Positions 19,286 through 26,821 of a stretch of 64,000 nucleotides of DNA are shown here, in pieces (positions within the stretch are counted from its first letter, which is position 1; every line of letters begins with the position of its first letter). The DNA comes from Bacteroidales bacterium. Its GTDB lineage: Bacteria > Bacteroidota > Bacteroidia > Bacteroidales > UBA10428. Below the pieces are notes generated by a model. It ran no database searches and had not been told where the DNA came from. It saw only the letters and a list, made by a program, of their open reading frames with translations. The position numbers were made by a program, and so were the translations under genes. The stretch covers positions 124,001-188,000 of the forward strand of contig DATGXG010000024.1 of NCBI GenBank assembly GCA_035299085.1. Direction: 5' to 3'.

Positions 19286-20305
19286 ATGAATATAAAAGAT
19301 CCCGGGTATTCACGGTACGCTTTGTGCCAGGAGATGATGCAAACACCGGACGTTGTCCGTAATTTCGATCCCGACAGGACTAAAGCTGTGGCCTCCCGAA
19401 TTAAATCGGTGGGCAGGCTCATGCTTACAGGTGAAGGTTCAAGCCGCATCATGCCTGCAAAAAACACGATCAGGAAAGCGCTTCGGTGGGGACTCGATAC
19501 AGCGATTTACACAGATGGCTCCAGGCAGGTCAGCCAATATGATCTTTCGAAATTTGCTGTATTCTGTGCCTCAAACTCAGGCAAAACAAAGGAAATCATA
19601 ACTCTGGCTTTGCAGCTCGCCGGTAAGGGCAATGAAAACCGATATGGACTCACCGCCAATGAAGACACTCCGCTTGAAAAAGCCTGCAATGAAACATGGG
19701 TGCTTAAATGCGGCTGGGAAAAGGCGTTAGCAGCAACCAAAAGCGTGGTGGAACAAACGCTCTTTTATGAATCCATTATCTGGAACATAGCAGGCAGGAA
19801 TATGCGTCCTGAACTCTCAAAACTGGCGGATGCCATGGATCAGGCGCTGAAGGTTTCTATCGATCCGAAAATTATTGATTTTGTAAGGCAGGCGGAAACC
19901 ATCTATTTTGCAGGGTATAATGATGGTGTAGCTGAAGAGCTTACACTAAAAACAAATGAGATTACGCACAGAAAATCTGATTTTCTCGAAGGAACTTACG
20001 CGGCACATGGAATAGAAGAAGTACTTAAAAAGAACGATGTGGTTTTCATCATTGACCCGATAGAAGAAGAAAATGCGAAGTTTGAGGAAGTACTGATAAA
20101 AGGCGTTGGCCTCAATGTAGTTGCCATTGCCGATCATGACACTCCTTTCAAAACAATAAAAGTTCCGTCAGCCGGCGAAATGAATCCCTATGTTTTCCTT
20201 GCCGCAGGCTGGAACCTTCTTGTTGAAATCGGCCTCGGCACCGGAATCGACTTGGATAAGGCCGAGAGGGCCCGCAAAGTGGGGAATGAGTTTAAACCAG
20301 TTTAG
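19286..20305 (+). CDS. SIS-domain sugar isomerase/deglycase-like
   Basis: A 339-residue cytoplasmic protein with two SIS (sugar isomerase) domains, like the isomerase half of glucosamine-6-phosphate synthase or fructoselysine deglycases. The phosphosugar loops are visible as LTGEGSSRIM (about residues 48-57) and CASNSGKTKE (about 90-99); TKSVVEQTLF follows, and GYNDGVAEELTLKTNE in the second domain carries the catalytic Glu type of this family. There is no glutaminase domain, so it does not make glucosamine-6-phosphate from glutamine. It begins 30 bases after the DUF4954 gene and ends the three-gene unit, just before the REP array. Confidence 0.8.
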   Translation: MNIKDPGYSRYALCQEMMQTPDVVRNFDPDRTKAVASRIKSVGRLMLTGEGSSRIMPAKNTIRKALRWGLDTAIYTDGSRQVSQYDLSKFAVFCASNSGKTKEIITLALQLAGKGNENRYGLTANEDTPLEKACNETWVLKCGWEKALAATKSVVEQTLFYESIIWNIAGRNMRPELSKLADAMDQALKVSIDPKIIDFVRQAETIYFAGYNDGVAEELTLKTNEITHRKSDFLEGTYAAHGIEEVLKKNDVVFIIDPIEEENAKFEEVLIKGVGLNVVAIADHDTPFKTIKVPSAGEMNPYVFLAAGWNLLVEIGLGTGIDLDKAERARKVGNEFKPV

Positions 20306-20308
20306 TCG

Positions 20309-20701
20309 GATGTGCTAGGCGAAGTCTAGGCGAAGCCTGTGACTCAAAGTGCTAGGCGAAGTCTCTGACTTCGTCTATACATAACTGATAGTTAATTAAC
20401 ATATTAATGAAGTACCGTTCAGACGAAGTTGAAAACTTCGCCTAGCTTTTCCGTCTGTGCTAGGCGAAGTCTCTGACTTCGTCTATACATAACTGATAGT
20501 TAATTAACATATTAATGAGGTACCGTTCAAACGAAGTTGAAAACTTCGCCTAGCTTTTCCGTTTGTGCTAAGCGAAGTCTCTGACTTCGTCTATACATAA
20601 CTGACACTTAATTAACATATTAATGAGGTACCGTTCAAACGAAGTTGAAAACTTCGCCTAGCTTTCCCGTCTGTGCTAGGCGAAGTCTCTGACTTCGTCT
20701 G
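20309..20701. repeat. REP/BIME array, left of the RAYT gene, 108-bp period
   Basis: Three full units of exactly 108 bp start at 20349, 20457 and 20565, and a fourth begins at 20673; a degenerate piece precedes them from 20309. Each unit has a forward hairpin (GCTAGGCGAAGT, loop, ACTTCGTCT) and an inverted one (AGACGAAGTT, loop, AACTTCGCCTAGC), joined by an A/T-rich linker with TTAATTAACATATTAATGA. Units differ by a few bases only, so the array expanded recently. The 400 bases hold nothing else. Confidence 0.9.
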
Positions 20702-20705
20702 ATCA

Positions 20706-21272
20706 TTATTTTATCGTCCGCCATGGCAATCCCAAATGCGAAATATTCAACAGGCAATCCAATCCTGCATAATACCGCGCACTTGAATAAATATAATCCT
20801 CTGGTTTATCAACCCATCCTGCCCGTACCGGATTATTATGCAAATAATCCAGTTTTTCCCGGATAAAATCCGGCGAATACAACTGTATAGCATGATTATT
20901 CTGTATCCATACCTGGTATTCCTTATTCCTGGAATGTTGATCGGCTTTAAGTTTAAATCGTTCCAGTATCCATACTCCTCTACTTTCAGGAGTATCGTTA
21001 ATTGTTTGAATAATATTGTTACTGGTGAATTTTTTGAAATCCCTTAATGTTCCGCTGAGATCACCTTTGATACTTTGCACAATTATATGAAGATGATTTG
21101 ACATGATAACAAATGCAAAAATATCAAGGCCTTTATTTAATTGACAATAACGTAAACTATCAATTATAAGATCACGGTATATTTTGCGGGTAAAAATATC
21201 AATCCAATCTACTATTGTCAGGGTCAGATAGAATATACCTTCCTGATCTTCTATTTGATATCCGGTTGACAT
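20706..21272 (-). CDS. REP-associated tyrosine transposase (RAYT), Y1 HUH family
   Basis: A protein of about 188 residues of the IS200/IS605 TnpA-like Y1 family, the branch that acts on REP hairpins. The HUH metal-binding motif is IMSNHLHIIV with His60 and His62. YLHNNPVRAGWV near residues 144-155 is the C-terminal motif typical of RAYTs; the nucleophilic tyrosine should be in this half (Tyr120 or Tyr144 are candidates). The gene appears intact and lies between two arrays of REP hairpins, with its stop codon five bases from the left array. It likely nicks and joins single-stranded REP DNA and spreads REPs without being a classic insertion sequence. Confidence 0.88.
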   Translation of the reverse strand: MSTGYQIEDQEGIFYLTLTIVDWIDIFTRKIYRDLIIDSLRYCQLNKGLDIFAFVIMSNHLHIIVQSIKGDLSGTLRDFKKFTSNNIIQTINDTPESRGVWILERFKLKADQHSRNKEYQVWIQNNHAIQLYSPDFIREKLDYLHNNPVRAGWVDKPEDYIYSSARYYAGLDCLLNISHLGLPWRTIK

Positions 21273-21336
21273 ATAATGAATTTAGAAATTTTGCACCTAA
21301 TCTTGAAGTAAACGCCAAACTAAGTCTATAACAGAA

Positions 21337-21730
21337 GTGCCAGGCGAAGTCTGTGACTTCGTCTGACCGATCTGGCAAACTTAATTTGTAAATGCACTAA
21401 TAACTAATTAAATATACAATTTTATATAATCCGTTCAGACGAAGTTGCAAACTTCGCCGGGCTTATCCGATAACTTATTATACATCATGTTACTGTTCAG
21501 GCGAAGTCTCCGACTTCGTCTGGCATCGCACATCATGATACTGTTCAGACGAAGTCGGAGACTTCGCCTAGCATGACATTATGTTACCGTTCAGACGAAG
21601 TCGGAGACTTCGCCTGGCAAGGCACATCATGTTACTGTTCAGACGAAGTCAGAGACTTCGCCTAGCATGACATTATGATACCGTTCAGACGAAGTCGGAG
21701 ACTTCGCCTAGCATGGGACTTCGCCTAGCA
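21337..21730. repeat. REP array, right of the RAYT gene, 94-bp period
   Basis: Seven full hairpins and one partial: forward orientation at 21337-21366 and 21495-21524; inverted at 21433-21462, 21543-21572, 21589-21618, 21637-21666 and 21683-21712; partial at 21716-21729. The last four whole ones alternate two spacers, so the period is 94 bp (21543 to 21637, 21589 to 21683). The stem word is AGRCGAAGT / ACTTCGYCT. Together with 21273-21336, this gap of 481 bases contains no gene. Confidence 0.9.
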
Positions 21731-21753
21731 TAGGGCGTGAAACAGCGCAACGT

Positions 21754-24093
21754 TTACTCATACCGCAACGCTTCAACCGGGTTGCGATTGGCGATCCGGT
21801 TGATTTGTATGTAGACTGTTACAAGGGCTATTAAAAGGGCGATGATACAGGCGCCGGCAATTATCAATGCATCCATTGACACATGATAGGCAAATGTATT
21901 CAGCCAGGCCTTCATCCCAAAAAAAGCAACAGGTGCAGATATGAAACCTGCTATCAAAACAAGGGCCCCGAATTCGGCCGAAAGTCGCATTACAATGCCC
22001 TGCGTTGTATCGCCAAGGGTCTTGCGGATTCCGATTTCCTTGATCCTTCTTTCCGTCATAAATGAGGATAAACCCAGCAGACCTATGCATGCTATGAAAA
22101 TGGCCAGGATGGCAAGGTAAACAAAAGTCCTGGCCAGCCTCTTTTCGTTGTTATACAGGTTTTCATAATTCTGATCGAGGAACCGGTATTCAAACTGATA
22201 TTCGGGACTCAGCTTATTCCAGGCAGATTCAATGATACGGATTGTTTTTTCAGGATCAGCCTGATCAATCCGGATGTTGACCGTTGAAAGCCAATCCTTT
22301 CTTAATCCGATTACTAAAGGACTGATCGGACTGTGCATGGAACGGAAATGAAAGTCTCGTGCTACGCCCAGCACTTCCAGCCGCCGTTCCCCGGTTCCTA
22401 TGATCGATCCAATAACCGGTTCTTTGAGCCCGAAATAAGCAACTGCCTGTTCATTGATAATGACCTTACCTGAATCGGATGGCGAATCCGGTCTGAAAGT
22501 CCTTCCCTCTGCCATAGTTAACCCCATCAGCGTCATGAATTCAGTGTCAGTTCCCAGGTATGTGTAAGGTTTTCTTTCCGTATTGATATCAAGACTCTCT
22601 TGCCAGCCTACATTTTCGAGCGATTGAGTGCTGCGAGCCATACCTTTAACTGAAGGATTCTGAAGCAGCATCGACCTGAAAGCTTCATAATGACTATCCA
22701 GTGAGCGGTTCATGGGTAAGAGGATAACATTTTCCCTGTTATATCCCGGGTCGCTGCTTCTCATAAACCGCAGTTGTTTATATACTGTGAATGTAGAAAT
22801 GATCAGGGCTATTGAAATGGTGAACTGAATTATTATCAGAGTGCGCCTGAATAAAAGGGATTCCTTTACTCTCGTCTTCAAACCCTTCAATGTTGTAAGA
22901 ACATTGAAGCCGGTAAGATACATAGCGGGATAAAATCCGGCCACAACACCAATTGTAAGTGGCAGAAAAAAGACAAGGATTAAAATTCCTGCCCATCCTG
23001 ATGAAAACAATTCAAGATCGCGCTGCACGAGGCTGTTGAAAACAGGCCTGATCAAGTCCATAATTATGATGCCGATAATCATGGATATGAATGCATATAT
23101 AACCGATTCACCCATAAACTGAATGATCAGATTTTTCTTTCCGGCGCCGGTTACTTTTCTTACCCCGATTTCCCTTATCCTGGTTCCCGCCTTGGCAATT
23201 GCCAGGTTTATGAAATTCACACAGGCAATGATCAGTATGAATACAGCCACAAGCATATAGATGCGCAGCATCGGTTTACTGGCCTTTGTCATGGGAAAAT
23301 CATTTTTTACCTGGGTAAAATATAATTCTTTCAGCGGCCGGAGTGAGAATTCCGGTTCTCTGTCTTCCCAGAAAATACGACCTTTATAAAAGGCATTGAT
23401 TTTCTTTTCAAGCAATGTCTTGTCTGCATTTTCTTTTAGCCTGAAATACGTATAATAGTTCCATGTTCCATACTGGTTCAGGAAATCCGGCTGATCATAA
23501 AAAGCTGTCAGTGTTTTGAAAGGCGTAACCGCATGTATTTTCAGATGAAAATCTGCTACATCTTCGATAATCCCCGTTACAGTAAGAATAACCTTATTAT
23601 TTATTTTAAAGCTCCGGCCGACAGGATCATCATTCCCAAAAAGCTTTCGGGCGGTTTCTGTTGTAAGAACAACTGAGTTTGGGGTATTCATACATGTCTG
23701 AGGATTCCCGCTAAGAAACCTGAAGGAAAATACATCGAAAAATCCCGAATCTGCGTAGATTAGATTATCAAGCGACAACATTCTGTCCTCTATTCTTACC
23801 GTTACATTTCCACCTTCCCAGCAGGAAACCCGTATACCGTTTACAATTTCGGGGAAAGCCGCTGATATTTCAGGAGCGTAGGCGGTTCCGGTCAATGCCC
23901 ATTCCGGCGTTTCAAGCCTGTATACCGAATGGTAATGTTCATTGAATTTGTCGAATGACAATTCATGGCTCACATAATTGTATACTAGGCCGAATGCAGC
24001 TATGCCCAGGGCGAGGCCGGCAATGATGATGACAGAGAAATAGCGGGTGCGGAGAATGTTCCGGATGGCAGTGAGAAAGTAATTCTGAAACAT
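21754..24093 (-). CDS. FtsX-like ABC transporter permease (MacB-like)
   Basis: A 779-residue inner-membrane protein with the duplicated FtsX/MacB layout of Bacteroidetes. A first membrane helix (RYFSVIIIAGLALGIAAFGL, about 18-37) is followed by a periplasmic MacB core domain, then three helices near 285-395. A second helix (LIIIQFTISIALIISTF), a second periplasmic domain and three C-terminal helices complete it, with the repeated motif IREIGVRKV / IKEIGIRKT ahead of each FtsX block. Such permeases move lipoproteins or drugs, or transmit signals, by mechanotransmission. No ATPase or fusion-protein gene is adjacent, so partners must be elsewhere. Confidence 0.85.
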   Translation of the reverse strand: MFQNYFLTAIRNILRTRYFSVIIIAGLALGIAAFGLVYNYVSHELSFDKFNEHYHSVYRLETPEWALTGTAYAPEISAAFPEIVNGIRVSCWEGGNVTVRIEDRMLSLDNLIYADSGFFDVFSFRFLSGNPQTCMNTPNSVVLTTETARKLFGNDDPVGRSFKINNKVILTVTGIIEDVADFHLKIHAVTPFKTLTAFYDQPDFLNQYGTWNYYTYFRLKENADKTLLEKKINAFYKGRIFWEDREPEFSLRPLKELYFTQVKNDFPMTKASKPMLRIYMLVAVFILIIACVNFINLAIAKAGTRIREIGVRKVTGAGKKNLIIQFMGESVIYAFISMIIGIIIMDLIRPVFNSLVQRDLELFSSGWAGILILVFFLPLTIGVVAGFYPAMYLTGFNVLTTLKGLKTRVKESLLFRRTLIIIQFTISIALIISTFTVYKQLRFMRSSDPGYNRENVILLPMNRSLDSHYEAFRSMLLQNPSVKGMARSTQSLENVGWQESLDINTERKPYTYLGTDTEFMTLMGLTMAEGRTFRPDSPSDSGKVIINEQAVAYFGLKEPVIGSIIGTGERRLEVLGVARDFHFRSMHSPISPLVIGLRKDWLSTVNIRIDQADPEKTIRIIESAWNKLSPEYQFEYRFLDQNYENLYNNEKRLARTFVYLAILAIFIACIGLLGLSSFMTERRIKEIGIRKTLGDTTQGIVMRLSAEFGALVLIAGFISAPVAFFGMKAWLNTFAYHVSMDALIIAGACIIALLIALVTVYIQINRIANRNPVEALRYE

Positions 24094-24244
24094 AATATTA
24101 CCGGTGAAAAGTGAATTTCTTACGATGCGGCACGATTGATGCCAAAACCGTTATTTAATTGTTTTATTGGATTTTACACGGAATCTGATAAAATTAAAAT
24201 TGTACCGTTTTGAAACAGAGGATGTCCGCAAGTGAACAGGTACT

Positions 24245-25417
24245 TTACTTCCATGGACTCCATTCCAGCGTCATCCGGTCGCGTGTGCGGATTTTTCCTG
24301 TTGTATTGTTCTTCTGGTAGTAACTGATCCCGTCCATTTCGAATGTCGTGGTAATGGTTTCCAATGAGTTCACGACATCCGGAGAATTTTCACTCCCGTT
24401 CGCCTTATATACCATGCAAAGCGACTGAAGAATCTGCCCGTTTGCTTTGTCGTAATAACAGGATACGTTTCCATTTTTATTCAGCTCGATGGTTCGTTGC
24501 CAGTTTTCAGTTTTGGCAGCGTTGATGAACGAAATTTCATTCAGGTCCTCATTACCGTCATACTTTAATGTGTAGGTTCCGTCGGAAAAATTATTTACCG
24601 GTTCATTTTTTCTGACCAGTGTATAAGTGTTGCCTTCCCTGCTGATTGTGTAATGAATGGTGCTGCATACCTTGTTTGGTTCATAGGCTTTCCAGCGTTC
24701 ACAGTACCTGGCAACCGTGTAATATTTTAAATCCTGTTTTCCGGCGTACTCATAATTCCTGGTTTCGGTATGATTGGTAAAAAGCAGGTTACCCCGTTGG
24801 TTGCCCGCAAGCAATGCATAGAACTGGACATAACTTCTTACAGTGATTATCTGTCCCTGATTATTGTAAAAAACTGAATCGACAGGGTTTTTATAGAACA
24901 TGCCCCTGCTGTTATTCTGGATGATCACCGGCCGGAAAATAACAAGAAGATTTCTGCCCGACCGGTTAAATGTGGCTTTTAGTCTGGGTGTCTGGAAAGA
25001 AATAAGCTGGCCTGACCGTTCATCAACTTTGTATTTAAAAATCTTATTGTCAGCGCTGAACCTCGTTTTCCATGGTGTAAAAGGGTCCCTCACACTGAAA
25101 GGCATTGTTATGCAGACAAAATCACTTACTGCCGTATCACCGATAACTGACATATCACGAAACCGAAGAATGATTTCATCGGCAGTAGCGGTATAATAAG
25201 CGGGGAGCAACCGGTTCAGCTCATTTTTAAGAAACACAACAGAATCATGGATCCGTTGATGCCTGGCCAGGGAATCCTGCACAAATCTTTCCCTGGCAAG
25301 TACTGAATCCAATACAAACTGTTCCCTTGCGGCAGAATCGCCTGTAATTGAATCGGTTTGCTGTGAGAGAGCGGTTTGGGTAGGGATCAACATCAGAATG
25401 AAAATGAAATAGCGCAT
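24245..25417 (-). CDS. Exported protein of unknown function with N-terminal repeats
   Basis: I do not recognise the family. The protein of 390 residues starts with a signal peptide (MRYFIFILMLIPTQTALSQ). A longer reading to 25528 exists, but those 37 extra residues are coded by the dispersed repeat next door, so ATG 25417 is the believable start. After the signal, three tandem copies of a charged, probably helical unit (REQFVLDSVLA, RERFVQDSLA, HQRIHDSVV) appear, and the rest looks beta-rich with many Tyr/Asn residues. It is likely periplasmic. It stands alone between the FtsX permease and the GH172 gene on the same strand. Confidence 0.7.
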   Translation of the reverse strand: MRYFIFILMLIPTQTALSQQTDSITGDSAAREQFVLDSVLARERFVQDSLARHQRIHDSVVFLKNELNRLLPAYYTATADEIILRFRDMSVIGDTAVSDFVCITMPFSVRDPFTPWKTRFSADNKIFKYKVDERSGQLISFQTPRLKATFNRSGRNLLVIFRPVIIQNNSRGMFYKNPVDSVFYNNQGQIITVRSYVQFYALLAGNQRGNLLFTNHTETRNYEYAGKQDLKYYTVARYCERWKAYEPNKVCSTIHYTISREGNTYTLVRKNEPVNNFSDGTYTLKYDGNEDLNEISFINAAKTENWQRTIELNKNGNVSCYYDKANGQILQSLCMVYKANGSENSPDVVNSLETITTTFEMDGISYYQKNNTTGKIRTRDRMTLEWSPWK

Positions 25418-25452
25418 GTATAATGGTTTGATATGGTTTGAAATCATAGCAA

Positions 25453-25533
25453 AGTCCTTCCTGTGCCGGCAGATTGCTTCGTCGCTTCTCATTTTGCTAT
25501 AATCAAAAATATCACAAGCGACTCGCAATGACG
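25453..25533. mobile_element. Right half of the 12-bp-TIR MITE-like element, copy B
   Basis: This stretch carries the inner word GGCAGATTGCTTC and the terminal CTCGCAATGACG of copies A and C but lacks the left terminal repeat, so it is a truncated copy. It lies just upstream of the minus-strand gene that starts at 25417, and creates a false N-terminal extension of that gene. Confidence 0.65.
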
Positions 25534-25561
25534 ATCCAGCATCCAGTATCCAGCATCCAGT
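25534..25561. repeat. 7-bp tandem repeat, four units
   Basis: ATCCAGC/ATCCAGT alternates four times, directly after the MITE end and nine bases before the minus-strand stop codon of the GH172 gene. Confidence 0.7.
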
Positions 25562-25570
25562 ATCAGATAT

Positions 25571-26731
25571 TTAAATTACCTCCAATCCCCTCCAATCCGG
25601 TAACTTGGGGAAGGCGGCATGCGGATGCGCCTGGTACCAGAAGCAAACCGATGAAATATCCGACTGTTGCTGCAGGTAACGGCCACCCTGGTGCCATCCC
25701 AGGTCCTGAATGGTTATTTTAAGATCTTTCTCAAACCGGATCGGATCGTTTATATGCCACCTGTACAAACCAAAGCGTTGTTGCGATTTGTAGGTTCCAT
25801 CAGGTCTGATAACCTGTACAAGTCCCGAATACGGTGTACAGAACTCCGTGTATTTACCGTTCCTGTCGAAATTATACGATCCGCAGAAGTAATCCTCAGT
25901 TCCTGTTCCGCAGATTGTTGGAAATTTTGAATCGCCGTCAATATAAAATTTGATTTCACCTTCGCCCCACCAGCCGTTGTTGTTAACTCCCCAGGCCAGG
26001 TATACGCCCACAAACTGTCCTTTCCCTTTAATACCATCGGCAATAGTATAAACCGATGTTTCATTGGGGTTCGACCTCCTGTATTGTGCGTGAAAATAGG
26101 CGGCATCGTCGGGAACATTCGTAAGTGTATAGTCTATCTGGTAATAAAGCGTCATCGGCTCTTCTTCATTGATGTTCTGCATCGTTATTTTACACTTTTT
26201 CCTGAACGGCATGGTCCAGTAACAGTTAAATGCACTGCCCGGGTTTACACAAACAGGAAGGGACACTAATGGAGCGTATTCATTCCATCCCATACAGAAG
26301 AAATCAGCAATCGGGCATTCTACCGAAGGTTCGGTTTCATCATCCCAGTAAATGCGGATGATGGTAAAACGCCAGGTTCCCGTGGGTGTCATCCATATAT
26401 GTTCAATGGCGCCGGAACCGTTAATCTCGGCTATTGTGACCGTTTCACCTGATTTAATGCGTATGTAGGGATTTACCTTCCATCCCTGTCCCAGGTCGCG
26501 TGCCGCCCATGAGGCATTCGCTTCATTGGGTTTATCTTTATTCACGGGATCTGCCATTCCGCCTTTCCCTTTTTCACCTGTGAAATTCTCGGGACTTATG
26601 GAACGCGACTGGGCATTGGACAGGCGAAACAGGTTGCCCATATTGTTTTCAAGTCCGTTGTATGTAACCTGGGAATTTGCCAGGAACGGAATAAGGCACA
26701 ACGCAAGGAAATAAAAAACTTTTTTGTTCAT
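25571..26731 (-). CDS. DUF2961 / GH172 family protein, exported
   Basis: A 386-residue exported protein (signal peptide MNKKVFYFLALCLIPFLANSQ) of the DUF2961 family, whose characterised members form glycoside hydrolase family 172 (alpha-D-fructofuranosidase / arabinofuranosidase-type enzymes with a jelly-roll hexameric fold). Typical motifs include GSGAIEHIWMTPTG, IRIYWDDETEPSVECPIADFF, NCYWTMPFRKKCKITMQN, YYQIDYTL, WWGEGEIKFYIDGD and TICGTGTEDYFCGSYNF. The Glu residues in the latter two are likely catalytic. The exact substrate is unknown. It is divergent from the GH116 gene, with a 16-bp palindrome between them, so both may answer to the same regulator. Confidence 0.85.
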   Translation of the reverse strand: MNKKVFYFLALCLIPFLANSQVTYNGLENNMGNLFRLSNAQSRSISPENFTGEKGKGGMADPVNKDKPNEANASWAARDLGQGWKVNPYIRIKSGETVTIAEINGSGAIEHIWMTPTGTWRFTIIRIYWDDETEPSVECPIADFFCMGWNEYAPLVSLPVCVNPGSAFNCYWTMPFRKKCKITMQNINEEEPMTLYYQIDYTLTNVPDDAAYFHAQYRRSNPNETSVYTIADGIKGKGQFVGVYLAWGVNNNGWWGEGEIKFYIDGDSKFPTICGTGTEDYFCGSYNFDRNGKYTEFCTPYSGLVQVIRPDGTYKSQQRFGLYRWHINDPIRFEKDLKITIQDLGWHQGGRYLQQQSDISSVCFWYQAHPHAAFPKLPDWRGLEVI

Positions 26732-26755
26732 GGTTCGAATTTTAATGGTTAAAAC

Positions 26756-26771
26756 AGTATTCCGGAATACT
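26756..26771. promoter_or_regulatory. Perfect 16-bp palindrome between divergent GH genes
   Basis: AGTATTCCGGAATACT is a perfect palindrome located 25 bases upstream of the GH172 start and 51 bases upstream of the GH116 start. A site of this type and position could be an operator for a dimeric regulator controlling both genes. No regulator is adjacent; inference only. Confidence 0.4.
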
Positions 26772-26821
26772 ATCCTGTAATAAAATTAACTAATATTATT
26801 AGAGAATTAACACCCGGAATC

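Noticed and set aside
20349..21712. Regularly spaced repeats resembling a CRISPR array
   Set aside because: The repeats are self-pairing hairpins in both orientations, the sequences between them are nearly identical from unit to unit, and no cas gene is present; a RAYT gene lies between them.
25418..25528. N-terminal extension of the unknown exported protein
   Set aside because: These 37 codons are coded by the truncated MITE copy and lie ahead of a clear signal peptide, so they are not thought to be translated.
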